In this document: positions 55,070-63,390 of the stretch, in pieces
Layout: every line of letters begins with the position of its first letter
How positions within the stretch are numbered: the stretch's first letter is position 1
Source: CAIVVT01 sp963757265
GTDB lineage: Bacteria > Acidobacteriota > Terriglobia > Bryobacterales > Bryobacteraceae
Assembly (NCBI GenBank): GCA_963757265.1
Contig: CAVWRA010000006.1
Coordinates: forward strand, 1,240,001-1,304,000
Reading direction: 5' to 3'
DNA: 64,000 nucleotides
Notes under the pieces: generated by a model
The model's database searches: none
Seen by the model: only the letters and a program-made list of their open reading frames with translations
Told to the model about the DNA's origin: nothing
Translations under genes and position numbers: made by a program

Positions 55070-57790
55070 GTGAAGCGAACTGCGACCAGGACGCTGATTG
55101 CGGGCGCCATGTGCGCGGGCGTCGCCTTGTTCGCCGTTCATCCTGGCGCCGGACGAAGCGCCATTGCCCCGGATCGGCTCGCAGCCATCACGATCGACTA
55201 TCCAGGCGAGGGCTCGATGTTCCCTCCGGAGTTTCCGCCGCCGCGTTTTGAGTGGCGCGATCGCGCCGCAGACGCCAGCGGGTGGCGCGTTGACATCACG
55301 TTCACGGACGGCGCGCCGGCGATCCATGCGCAATCGCGCGGCGAAGGAATAGCGATCGGTGAGCTCGATGAGCGCTGTATCTCGACGACGAACGAACTGC
55401 CCAAGTTGACGACTGAGCAAGCAGCGGCGCACACATGGCGGCCCGATGCGGAGCTGTGGGCCGTCATTAATAAGCATTCCGTGGACCGGCCTGCAACAAT
55501 CACGATCACCGGCCTGCGCGGCGCCGGCGTGGGCGAGCCGGTCTCCCAGGGCCAGGTCAGCATCAGCACGTCGAAAGATCCCATCGGAGCGCCCGTGTTC
55601 TACAGGGACCTCCCTCTGATGCCATCTGAATTAGAGAAAGGGGTCATCAAGCCGCTCGCGCCGCGCGCCGTGCCCCTGATTGCATGGCGTGTCCGGAACC
55701 TCAGCGAGACGAGCAGCCACATCGTCCTCACGGGCATGCCGACATGCGCTAACTGCCATTCTTTTTCGAGTGACGGAAAGACGCTCGGTATGGACCTCGA
55801 TGGTCCCCGCAATGAGAAGGGACTCTATTCACTGGCATCAATCCGGCCCCACATGTCGATCCGCAATCAGGACGTGATCGAGTGGCGGTCGGTGAAGGGC
55901 AAGCTGGCTTCTCCCATCCGCGTCGGCTTCATGTCGCAGGTCTCGCCGGATGGCCAGTACGTTGTTACCACGATCAATCCGTCGGCGGCCGGCTTAGCTT
56001 TGCCCGGCAACCAGCAAGAGTCGACCGGCTATTATGTCGCGAACTTCAAGGACTACCGCTTTCTCCAGGTGTTCTATCCGACCCGCGGCGTCCTGGCCTG
56101 GTACAACCGGGCGAGCGGGCAGCTGCAACCGCTGCCGGGCGCCTCGGACCCGCACTACGTACAACTGAGCGCGTTCTGGAGTCCCGACGGCAAGTACCTG
56201 GTATTCGGGCGCGCCGAGGCCAGGGATCCGTATCCCGAAGGCTCGCCCCTGGCTGCCTATGCGAACGATCCGAACGAAACTCAGATCCACTACGATCTGT
56301 ATCGGATCCCCTTCAACGACGGAAAGGGCGGCACGCCGGAACCGATTCCGGGCGCATCGAACAACGGCATGAGCAATTCGTTTCCGAAGGTTTCTCCGGA
56401 CGGCCGCTGGATCGTGTTCGTCAAGGCGCGCAATGGACAGTTGATGCGCCCGGACAGCGAGCTGTACATCGTCCCGGCGCAAGGGGGCACGGTGCGCCGC
56501 ATGCGCTGCAACACGCCAATGATGAACTCGTGGCACAGCTTCTCGCCGAGTGGCCGGTGGCTGGTCTTCTCCTCGAAGAGCCGCTCGCCGTACACGCAGA
56601 TGTTCCTGACGCATATCGACGAGCAGGGCAGCGACACTCCGGCCGTCCTGATCGAGAACTCGACCCCCGCGAACCGCGCAGTGAACATCCCCGAGTTCGT
56701 GAACATCCCGGCGCGTGGACTGGAGCATATTGATGTGCCCGCCGTAGAGTTCTATCGCCAGACAGACGAGGCCTACGCACTGGCGAAGAAGGGTGCGACC
56801 GCGGCGGCGGTTGCCGCGTTCGAAAAGGCGATGGAGTTGGATCCGCAGAACGTCCGGGCGCGCAGCGACTTCGGCTTGGCCCTGGAGAAGGTCGGCCGTA
56901 CTGGCGAAGCCATCACACAATACAAGAAGGCGCTGGAGATCGACCCGCGCAACGCCGACGCGTATTCCTATCTCGGCAGCGTCGAGGCGCGCGAGGGCCG
57001 GCTTGACGACGCGATTTCGAATTTCGAAAAGGCGCTGCGGTTGAACCCCGGCCACCCGCTCGCACAGGGTCGCCTATGCGGCGCTCTGGCGCTAAGCGAA
57101 CGGCGGCACACGGAAGCGCTTTCCTACTGCGAGAGAGCCGTGCAAATGAACCCCGGGGATGGCGAGGCGCACGCGAACTTCGCAGTTGCCCTCGCGAGCG
57201 CGGGCCGTTCCGACGAAGCGTTCGCGCACCTGGAGAAAGCCGCTGAGCTGTTGCCTGGGAATGTCGGTGTCCAAGGCAGCCTCGGCGCGGTGCTCGCGCG
57301 GAAGGGGCGCCTGGATGCAGCGGCGGCGCAGTTCGAAAGGGCCCTGCAACTTGACCCGAACTACGCGGACGGCCATCGGAACCTGGCGATTCTTCGATCA
57401 ATGCAAGGCCGCTCAGCGGAGGCCCTGGCGCACTGGCGAGCGCTCTTGCAGCTGCAGCCGGACAACGTGTCAGCCCTGAGCCAGACGGCGCGGCTTCTGG
57501 CCACCGATCCCAACGCTGCGCTGCGCAACGGCGCGGAAGCGGTCACACTAGCAGAACGAGCGGTAAAACTCGCGGGCGGGCGCGAAGCGGGGCCGTTCGA
57601 TGCGCTGGCGGCGGCATATGCGGAATCTGGCCGATTCCCCGAGGCGGTTCAGGCAGAGCGGCGTGCGATCGAAATCGCAGAACAGCTCAAAGACCTCCAA
57701 CTGATTGCGGCGCTCACATCGCGGATGGCGCTGTACCAGGCCGGGACCCCGATGCGAGCTCAGCGAGCGCCAGGACCGTCTCGACCGTGA
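55070..57790 (+). CDS. Secreted PD40 propeller and TPR protein with a CxxCH motif
   Basis: The 906-residue protein has a signal-like N-terminus (MKRTATRTLIAGAMCAGVALFA). Residues 40-200 are beta-rich. A single c-type heme motif CANCH lies at about 226-230. A TolB-like PD40 propeller follows (VSPDGQYVVTTIN, WSPDGKYLVFGRA, VSPDGRWIVFVKA, FSPSGRWLVFSSK), ending near 560. From about 565 there are at least eight TPR units (AAFEKAMELDPQNVRARSDF, AITQYKKALEIDPRNADAYS). The start is GTG with GAGAGG upstream. Location is probably periplasmic, role unknown. It lies between two LacI-type control regions, though no operator directly precedes it. Confidence 0.85.
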   Translation: MKRTATRTLIAGAMCAGVALFAVHPGAGRSAIAPDRLAAITIDYPGEGSMFPPEFPPPRFEWRDRAADASGWRVDITFTDGAPAIHAQSRGEGIAIGELDERCISTTNELPKLTTEQAAAHTWRPDAELWAVINKHSVDRPATITITGLRGAGVGEPVSQGQVSISTSKDPIGAPVFYRDLPLMPSELEKGVIKPLAPRAVPLIAWRVRNLSETSSHIVLTGMPTCANCHSFSSDGKTLGMDLDGPRNEKGLYSLASIRPHMSIRNQDVIEWRSVKGKLASPIRVGFMSQVSPDGQYVVTTINPSAAGLALPGNQQESTGYYVANFKDYRFLQVFYPTRGVLAWYNRASGQLQPLPGASDPHYVQLSAFWSPDGKYLVFGRAEARDPYPEGSPLAAYANDPNETQIHYDLYRIPFNDGKGGTPEPIPGASNNGMSNSFPKVSPDGRWIVFVKARNGQLMRPDSELYIVPAQGGTVRRMRCNTPMMNSWHSFSPSGRWLVFSSKSRSPYTQMFLTHIDEQGSDTPAVLIENSTPANRAVNIPEFVNIPARGLEHIDVPAVEFYRQTDEAYALAKKGATAAAVAAFEKAMELDPQNVRARSDFGLALEKVGRTGEAITQYKKALEIDPRNADAYSYLGSVEAREGRLDDAISNFEKALRLNPGHPLAQGRLCGALALSERRHTEALSYCERAVQMNPGDGEAHANFAVALASAGRSDEAFAHLEKAAELLPGNVGVQGSLGAVLARKGRLDAAAAQFERALQLDPNYADGHRNLAILRSMQGRSAEALAHWRALLQLQPDNVSALSQTARLLATDPNAALRNGAEAVTLAERAVKLAGGREAGPFDALAAAYAESGRFPEAVQAERRAIEIAEQLKDLQLIAALTSRMALYQAGTPMRAQRAPGPSRP

Positions 57791-57796
57791 GCCGAT

Positions 57797-57951
57797 GCGC
57801 GAACCTGCGTCTTCGAAAAGTAGCCGACCTCATTGATGACACTCCACACAGTGGCTGCGACAGCCGGACTGAGCGAGCCCAGACGCTTGACGGTGCGCGC
57901 TACAGTTGCGGCGGAGACGCCAGCCCGCTTTGCGAGCTCGCGCAGTGCCGT
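57797..57951 (-). pseudogene. LacI regulator stub 2, start codon lost
   Basis: The minus strand encodes ALRELAKRAGVSAATVARTV, then RLGSLSPAVAATVWSVINEV and GYFSKTQVRA, which match the first 50 or so residues of the intact LacI protein at 63085. The codon at the expected ATG is ACG (57951-57949). Similarity ends exactly where the hinge begins, 7 bp from the stop of the convergent PD40-TPR gene. The ligand-binding domain is absent. Operator L2-O1 lies 35 bp upstream, the same distance as at the intact gene. Confidence 0.8.
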
Positions 57952-57986
57952 CTGAACTTCCGCAATCCACTGCGCACCCCGGGGCT

Positions 57987-58000
57987 GGGAATCGTTTTCT
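57987..58000. promoter_or_regulatory. LacI-type operator L2-O1 (regulator-proximal)
   Basis: GGGAATCGTTTTCT, identical to the site at 63120-63133. It starts 89 bp from L2-O2, 22 bp (about two helical turns) more than in the other two regions. Confidence 0.75.
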
Positions 58001-58040
58001 TTCGATGAATACTGTGAAGATCGGGATGTGAAAATCGGGA

Positions 58041-58069
58041 TTGACCACTGATTGTGAACGTGATATCGT
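58041..58069 (+). promoter_or_regulatory. Sigma70-like promoter L2 for the DUF5107-TPR gene
   Basis: -35 TTGACC, 17-bp spacer, -10 TATCGT. The block GTGATATCGT around the -10 is shared with the promoter at 63151-63179 (GGTGATATCGT there). Transcription would run towards the gene at 58282 with a leader of about 200 bases. Confidence 0.65.
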
Positions 58070-58075
58070 GCTCAT

Positions 58076-58089
58076 GGTAAACGTTTGCC
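58076..58089. promoter_or_regulatory. LacI-type operator L2-O2 (promoter-proximal)
   Basis: GGTAAACGTTTGCC, beginning 7 bp after the -10 box. It fits the consensus GGNAAACGTTTNCC at every fixed position. Confidence 0.78.
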
Positions 58090-58281
58090 CGGCCGTCGGT
58101 AGTCGCCCGCCGGACAAGTCGCACAGTCAAGTCCACAGGCCGAGCGAGGTTCCCTGGCAGTGCGAACGCCAGCGTATGCGGAGCGTTCAGCCGCGATCCG
58201 GCCTCAGAATTCGGGATACGCAGCGTTTTCTAGAGCGGCCAAGCCCGAACCAAAGGAAGACAAGTGGAGGTGTTAATCAGC

Positions 58282-61200
58282 ATGCCAAGACTAAGAGTTG
58301 TCTTTTCATGGATCGTGGCTTACACGATCTGCCTGATCCTTTGCGCATCAATATTTGCAGCCGCGCCCGTGCGAGTTTGGCAGGAGCCACTCGTCATTCC
58401 CACATACCTGACGGGCGAACCTGATCGGAACCCCAGATTTTACGATGGCAGCGCGTATCAAGGAGCGCAGGGACGGGTTTATCCCTATGCAATGATCGAC
58501 GTTCTGACCGATGAACGAAAAGACGTGTCGTATAAGGCCGTATATCTGGAGAATGAATATATTAAAGTCTGTATCCTGCCAGAGCTAGGCGGGCGCTTGT
58601 TCTATGCCTTGGACAAGACAAATAACTATGAGTTTTTCTTTCATGCGCATGTCATAAAACCAGCGATGGTGGGAGTGCTCGGCGCATGGGTTGGTGGAGG
58701 CATCGAATGGAATTTCCCCGATCACCATCGTCCCACCGGCTTTATGCCTGTAGATTACACATTCCGCCGGAATGCGGACGGGAGCGCCACGGTCTCGGTG
58801 GGGGAGTTGGAGCTCCGCCATCGCATGCGGTGGACTGTTGAGTTAACACTATACCCAGGCAAGGCCTTCATTGAAGCGCGCTTGAAGCTGATGAATCGCA
58901 CACCGTTTATTCAGTCCTTCCTGTGTTTCGCGAACGCAGGCGTGGTCGCTAATGCAGACTACCAGGTTTTCTTCCCACCGGGTACGGAGTTCGTAACTCA
59001 GCACGCTAAGAGCGAGTTTGCCCATTGGCCCATATCGCGTGAAGTCTACGGTGGAATTGACTATACGAAGGGCGTAGACGTCAGTTGGTTCAAAAACCAT
59101 CCCGATTGGGGTTCGATGTTTGCCTGGAATTACGAAGATGACTTCTTCGGAGGGTATGACCACGGCAAAGAGGCTGGGACCGTCAATGTTGCCGATCATC
59201 ACCTGGTGCCGGGTCGGAAATTCTGGACGTTGAGCGCCGGGCCGCGCGGAGACCTGTGGGAGCGCATTATGACGGACACCGACGGGTCGGAACTAGAGCT
59301 AATGACCGGCGCATTTTCCGACAATCAGCCCGATTACAGTTGGATGCAACCCTACGAAACCAAAGAAACCAGCCTGTATTGGTATCCAGTAAGAGAACTG
59401 GGCGGAATCAAGTTCGCCAATCTGGCGGGCGCGGCGAATTTGGAACTCCGTGAGAAGTCTATTTGGTTGGCCTTGAATACGGTGGCCGCGCACGACAATG
59501 CGACAGTCCGCCTTTATTCGAAGGGTCAGCTTGCCTTTGAGCAGAAGATCCAGATCGGCCCGGATCGGCCGTTTCACCGGGAGATCCCTCGCCCCGCCCA
59601 AGTGCAGGCTGAGGATCTCAAGCTAGTCCTGGTATCGAAGAGTGGGGAGGAGTTGATTGCATACGCCCCACCAAAGCCCAAGAACAGTCCGATGCCTGAG
59701 ACTGTAGCGCCGCCGCCGCCACCACGTGAAATCAAAACCGTCGAGGAACTTTACCTGGCGGGGCTGCGCCTGCAGCAGTTCTATAATCCGGCAATTGACC
59801 CCTATCCTTATTATGAAGAAGCGCTGCGCCGGGACCCTGGAAATTATCAAGTAAATGTTGCGCTTGGAATTTCCTACTTCAAACGCGGAATGTTTGACCA
59901 GGCCGAGAAATGCTTCCGCGCCGCGATTCACCGGGTTACGCATGACTACACCAGTCCCCGTGACGGCGAAGCCTTGTACTATCTCGGTTTACTCCTCAAG
60001 TTGACGGGCAGACTTGACGAAGCTGATTCTCCGCTGTATAAAGCGACGTGGAGTTATGCTTTCAATACGGCTGCCTATACACAGTTGGCGGAGTTGGCTT
60101 GTGCCCGCGGCGACCACGCGACGGCGCTGCGGCACATCAATCGCGCGATCGCCGCCAACGAGTGGAGCGCAGCGGCATTGGACCTCAAGGCTTCGATTTT
60201 ACGCAAACTGGGCAGGTTCGCGGAGTCCGCCCAGCTCACTGAGAGTGTTCTCGATCACGACTCCCTCGACTTCAGAGCCGGGTACGAGCACTACCTCGCG
60301 AAAGCGCTTGCCGGGGCAAACCAGGAAGCTGCGGCGGAGCAGCGCGAGTTGAGGGCCAGGATGAGGGATGAGGTGCAATCCTATCTCGAACTGGCCGTCG
60401 ATTATGGTAACAGTGGTTTTTATGACGATGCGTCAGCAGTCCTGCGTGGGCTGATTGAACAGGATAAACATGCTGCGGGCGTATCCCCGATGGTTTATTA
60501 TTACCTCGGATACTACGCTGGCCGCAAGGGAGACACAGTACAGGAGCTGGGATATTACGCGAGAGCGTCCAAAGCTGCCGCGGACTATTGTTTCCCATTC
60601 CGTTTGGAGTCGCTTGCCGTTTTGCGGCGCGCCGCGGAGATAAATCCGGCGGACGCTCGCGCTTCGTACTATCTGGGAAACTTACTATATGACCTCCAGC
60701 CCGCGGCCGCGCTGGCGGCGTGGGAAAAGTCCGGCGCTCTGGATTCGTCTTTCGCTCCTGTCCATCGAAATCTTGCCGTAGCATACGAGGACGTCAGCCA
60801 TGACATTGCGAAGGCCATTGCAGCTATGGAGATGGCGGTTTCATGCAACGAAAATGATCCCCGATATTACTACGAACTGGACGTTCTTTATGAAAAAGGC
60901 GGGGTCCTTCCAGAGAAGCGGCTCGCCGTACTGGAGAAGCACCGGGCGACGATCGAGAAGCGAGACGACGCGTTCTCACGCTTGCCATTGTTGTACGTGC
61001 AGACGGGTAAGTATGATGCAGCCCTGGAGATACTGAAGACCCGACACTTTCACAACGCCGAGGGGAGCAGTGGCATGCACTACACTTTTGTGGACGCGCA
61101 CCTCTTCCGAGGGCTGCAAGCGTTTTCGCAAAAACAGTACAGCAAGGCATTGGAAGACTATCAGGCTGCACTGGAGTTTCCGCGGAATCTGGAAAACGCA

Positions 61201-61632
61201 TGGCCGTATGACGGAGGGAGAACCTGCGAGATTTTCTATTATATTGGGACAGCTTATGAAGGGCTGGGGGAAGTCGCAAAGGCCCGCGAGTTTTTCCAAA
61301 AGGCAGCCGGGGCTCCCGAGGAAAGAGCCTGGTCGAATCAACGCTACTATCAAGGAATGGCGTTCATAAAGTTGGGTGAGGAGACTAAGGCGCACGCCCT
61401 TTTCTCAGGTCTTTTCAGTTTTGCCTCGGGTCGGGCTGGCGCAGGAGTGGATTTCTTTTCCAAATTCGGGGAGAAAGTCCCGATGAACGTTCGGCGCTCG
61501 AGAGACCACTATTTGATGGGCTTGGCATGGCTGGGACAGGGCGAAAAAGAAAAAGCGATGACAGAGTTAAGACAGGCAGTTGATTTGGATCTCAACAATA
61601 CGTGGGGACGTATCCAATTGTCGCAACAGTGA
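58282..61632 (+). CDS. Large exported DUF5107 and TPR protein
   Basis: The 1116-residue product has a signal peptide (VVFSWIVAYTICLILCASIFA). Residues about 30-450 are a DUF5107 domain, beta-rich and reminiscent of aldose-epimerase-like folds (EYIKVCILPELGGRLFYALD; GGGIEWNFPDHHRPTGFMPV). After a proline linker, at least ten TPR units fill residues 480-1110 (NVALGISYFKRGMFDQAEKC, YYIGTAYEGLGEVAKAREFF). ATG 58282 has GGAGG 11 bases upstream; a GTG at 58264 is possible. Its codons are visibly richer in A and T than those of most neighbours, hinting at transfer. The L2 promoter with two LacI operators points at it. A carbohydrate-related role is inferred, not shown. Confidence 0.88.
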   Translation: MPRLRVVFSWIVAYTICLILCASIFAAAPVRVWQEPLVIPTYLTGEPDRNPRFYDGSAYQGAQGRVYPYAMIDVLTDERKDVSYKAVYLENEYIKVCILPELGGRLFYALDKTNNYEFFFHAHVIKPAMVGVLGAWVGGGIEWNFPDHHRPTGFMPVDYTFRRNADGSATVSVGELELRHRMRWTVELTLYPGKAFIEARLKLMNRTPFIQSFLCFANAGVVANADYQVFFPPGTEFVTQHAKSEFAHWPISREVYGGIDYTKGVDVSWFKNHPDWGSMFAWNYEDDFFGGYDHGKEAGTVNVADHHLVPGRKFWTLSAGPRGDLWERIMTDTDGSELELMTGAFSDNQPDYSWMQPYETKETSLYWYPVRELGGIKFANLAGAANLELREKSIWLALNTVAAHDNATVRLYSKGQLAFEQKIQIGPDRPFHREIPRPAQVQAEDLKLVLVSKSGEELIAYAPPKPKNSPMPETVAPPPPPREIKTVEELYLAGLRLQQFYNPAIDPYPYYEEALRRDPGNYQVNVALGISYFKRGMFDQAEKCFRAAIHRVTHDYTSPRDGEALYYLGLLLKLTGRLDEADSPLYKATWSYAFNTAAYTQLAELACARGDHATALRHINRAIAANEWSAAALDLKASILRKLGRFAESAQLTESVLDHDSLDFRAGYEHYLAKALAGANQEAAAEQRELRARMRDEVQSYLELAVDYGNSGFYDDASAVLRGLIEQDKHAAGVSPMVYYYLGYYAGRKGDTVQELGYYARASKAAADYCFPFRLESLAVLRRAAEINPADARASYYLGNLLYDLQPAAALAAWEKSGALDSSFAPVHRNLAVAYEDVSHDIAKAIAAMEMAVSCNENDPRYYYELDVLYEKGGVLPEKRLAVLEKHRATIEKRDDAFSRLPLLYVQTGKYDAALEILKTRHFHNAEGSSGMHYTFVDAHLFRGLQAFSQKQYSKALEDYQAALEFPRNLENAWPYDGGRTCEIFYYIGTAYEGLGEVAKAREFFQKAAGAPEERAWSNQRYYQGMAFIKLGEETKAHALFSGLFSFASGRAGAGVDFFSKFGEKVPMNVRRSRDHYLMGLAWLGQGEKEKAMTELRQAVDLDLNNTWGRIQLSQQ

Positions 61633-61975
61633 AGGCATAGCCGGGCCAAATGCCGGGAGTTGGCAGAAATGCCGTTATCGTACGTGGCCGCGCTTAGCGT
61701 TGATAACGCGATGGCCCTCGACCTGTTCGGCGATGGCCGGCGCTGACATACGACGCCTTGGCGGGAACGTGGTTCTCCACCGTCGTGGTGAGCAGTGCCT
61801 GAGATTGCTTCACCGCTGGTGCTTCGTCGGCGGCACGCGACCCGGCGGCTCGGCGTAAATTGCTTCGCATGCGGGCCGGGCAGCGGCGCGTGCCACACTG
61901 CCTGCAAGCAGCGCGGCGATGACAGTGGAAACGCTCTGTAAACGAGACATGCGATCCTTCCCGAGGCACCCTTTA
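61633..61975. other. 343-bp stretch between convergent genes
   Basis: The gap between the DUF5107 gene and the LacI gene holds only a possible small remnant on the minus strand (61810-61950), listed separately. No terminator with a U-run or repeat was recognised. Confidence 0.5.
61810..61950 (-). pseudogene. Possible remnant of a secreted-protein gene after lacI
   Basis: A 46-residue frame begins with a signal peptide (VSTVIAALLAGSVARAAA) and has GGAAGG six bases before its ATG. It starts 26 bp after the intact LacI gene on the same strand but stops soon after the cleavage region. It may be the 5' end of a lost exported enzyme in the lacI transcript, or a small secreted peptide. Confidence 0.35.
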
Positions 61976-63085
61976 CTAAGGGACTGGAACAGAGCGGACC
62001 ACGTCTCCGCCGCCCGGCGCGAAGTCGGGGCCAGTTTCTCGGGCGCGCTCAGGAGGTCCTGGCGGCCCCGCGATGGAATCCGCCATTTCAAGTCGCGCAG
62101 TAGAGCCGCGAACTATCAGACGGGTCTCGATCTGGCATGTTGCATCTTCGGACACTGCGGTCCCATCGATGTCGGCAATCAACGCTTCGAAGGCCAGGCG
62201 GGCCAAGTCCGAACGCGAAAGCCGAATCGTCGTGAGCGGCGGCAGCATGAACTGCGCCATGTGAATGTCGTCGAAGCCGATCACGGACAGATCTCTGGGC
62301 GCGCGTAACCCCTCCGCGTCGAGACCGTGCACAACGCCGATAGCCGTTACATCGTTTGAGCACATTACTGCCGTTGGCTTTTCAGGAGCGCTGAGCAATT
62401 CCGGTACCGCACTAGACCCGCCATCCAGGGTGTGATCGCCCTCAAGAATCACCGGCGGATCGGTCGCCAACTGCCCTTCGGTGAAACATTGCAAGAATGC
62501 CTCGCGCCGCAGCCGGGCGGACTTCAACGTGAGAGGGCCGCTAATGAAGGCCAGTCGTCGATGCCCGAGCCGGCGCAGATGTTCCACCGCCTGGCGCACG
62601 CCGGCCTGGTAGTTCACGCAGATGTTGCTGATGTGCGGCGCCGACGGGCCCACATCGAGGAACGAGAGGGGGATGTGCCGATCCGTGAGCTGTTCGATCA
62701 GTGAGTTCTCCATCTCGGAAGTCATCACGGCTACGCCTTCCACCTTGCGCTCGATCATACGGCGAACCGTGTTGGCCATCTTAGCGGGGTCGTAGCCGGT
62801 GGATGCAAGCAGAACTTCGTAGCCTGCTCGGACAGCGACTTGCTCGAAGCCTTGGATCAATTCAGGAAAAAACGGGTTGGTGATGTCCGAGACAATCAAG
62901 CCCAGGAGCCGGCTGCGGCCGGAGACCAATGCGCGAGCCTGCGTATTCGGAACGTAGCCAACTTCATTGATGACGCTCCACACTCTGGCGGCGATCTCCG
63001 GACTGACGGAGCGCACACGGTTGACGGTGCGCGATACGGTTGCGACGGAGACGCCGGCCCGTTTCGCTATCTCGCGGATTCCCAT
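61976..63085 (-). CDS. LacI family transcriptional regulator (intact)
   Basis: The N-terminal DNA-binding domain is MGIREIAKRAGVSVATVSRT followed by INEVGYVPNTQARALVSGRS, then a periplasmic-binding-protein-like sensor domain (LIVSDITNPFFPEL, VAVMTSEMENSLIEQ, SVIGFDDIHMAQFMLPPLTT) and a proline-rich tail; 369 residues in all. AGGAGG lies four bases before ATG 63085. Operator L3-O1 is 34 bp upstream, so it probably controls itself. Two decayed copies of its DNA-binding domain sit at 54529 and 57951 next to near-identical operators, so this protein may now serve all three sites. The ligand is likely a sugar; its identity is unknown. Confidence 0.93.
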   Translation of the reverse strand: MGIREIAKRAGVSVATVSRTVNRVRSVSPEIAARVWSVINEVGYVPNTQARALVSGRSRLLGLIVSDITNPFFPELIQGFEQVAVRAGYEVLLASTGYDPAKMANTVRRMIERKVEGVAVMTSEMENSLIEQLTDRHIPLSFLDVGPSAPHISNICVNYQAGVRQAVEHLRRLGHRRLAFISGPLTLKSARLRREAFLQCFTEGQLATDPPVILEGDHTLDGGSSAVPELLSAPEKPTAVMCSNDVTAIGVVHGLDAEGLRAPRDLSVIGFDDIHMAQFMLPPLTTIRLSRSDLARLAFEALIADIDGTAVSEDATCQIETRLIVRGSTARLEMADSIAGPPGPPERARETGPDFAPGGGDVVRSVPVP

Positions 63086-63119
63086 CTGACCTCCTCGACC
63101 CACTATACAACTCCTGGCT

Positions 63120-63133
63120 GGGAATCGTTTTCT
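63120..63133. promoter_or_regulatory. LacI-type operator L3-O1 (regulator-proximal)
   Basis: GGGAATCGTTTTCT, a slightly imperfect form of GGNAAACGTTTNCC, placed between the intact lacI start and the divergent promoter. It starts 67 bp from L3-O2. Confidence 0.76.
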
Positions 63134-63150
63134 GATGATGAAAATTTTGA

Positions 63151-63179
63151 TTGACTGGTGGCTCGTAAGGTGATATCGT
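63151..63179 (+). promoter_or_regulatory. Sigma70-like promoter L3 for the receptor gene
   Basis: -35 TTGACT, 17-bp spacer, -10 TATCGT. It faces the TonB-receptor-like gene at 63391, leaving a leader of about 200 bases in which I saw no obvious riboswitch. Confidence 0.65.
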
Positions 63180-63186
63180 CTCTCCA

Positions 63187-63200
63187 GGAAAACGTTTGCC
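63187..63200. promoter_or_regulatory. LacI-type operator L3-O2 (promoter-proximal)
   Basis: GGAAAACGTTTGCC, 7 bp after the -10 box and overlapping the expected transcription start. It is identical to L1-O2 when that site is read on the minus strand. Confidence 0.78.
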
Positions 63201-63390
63201 AGTTTGTCGCACGCAACGGTGGATAGGTGCGGTTGCTGGCCAGCGGGCTCGGTTTCCCGTGAAATGATCAGAGGTAATCCTGTGATCGTGTGACTCGGAT
63301 TCGGCCGTGTCACGAGAACGGGTGGATTGTCGATTGGTCCGGAACAGGCAGGAACGGGAGTTCCTGGCTTCAGGAGGTCTGCTAAGAGCC

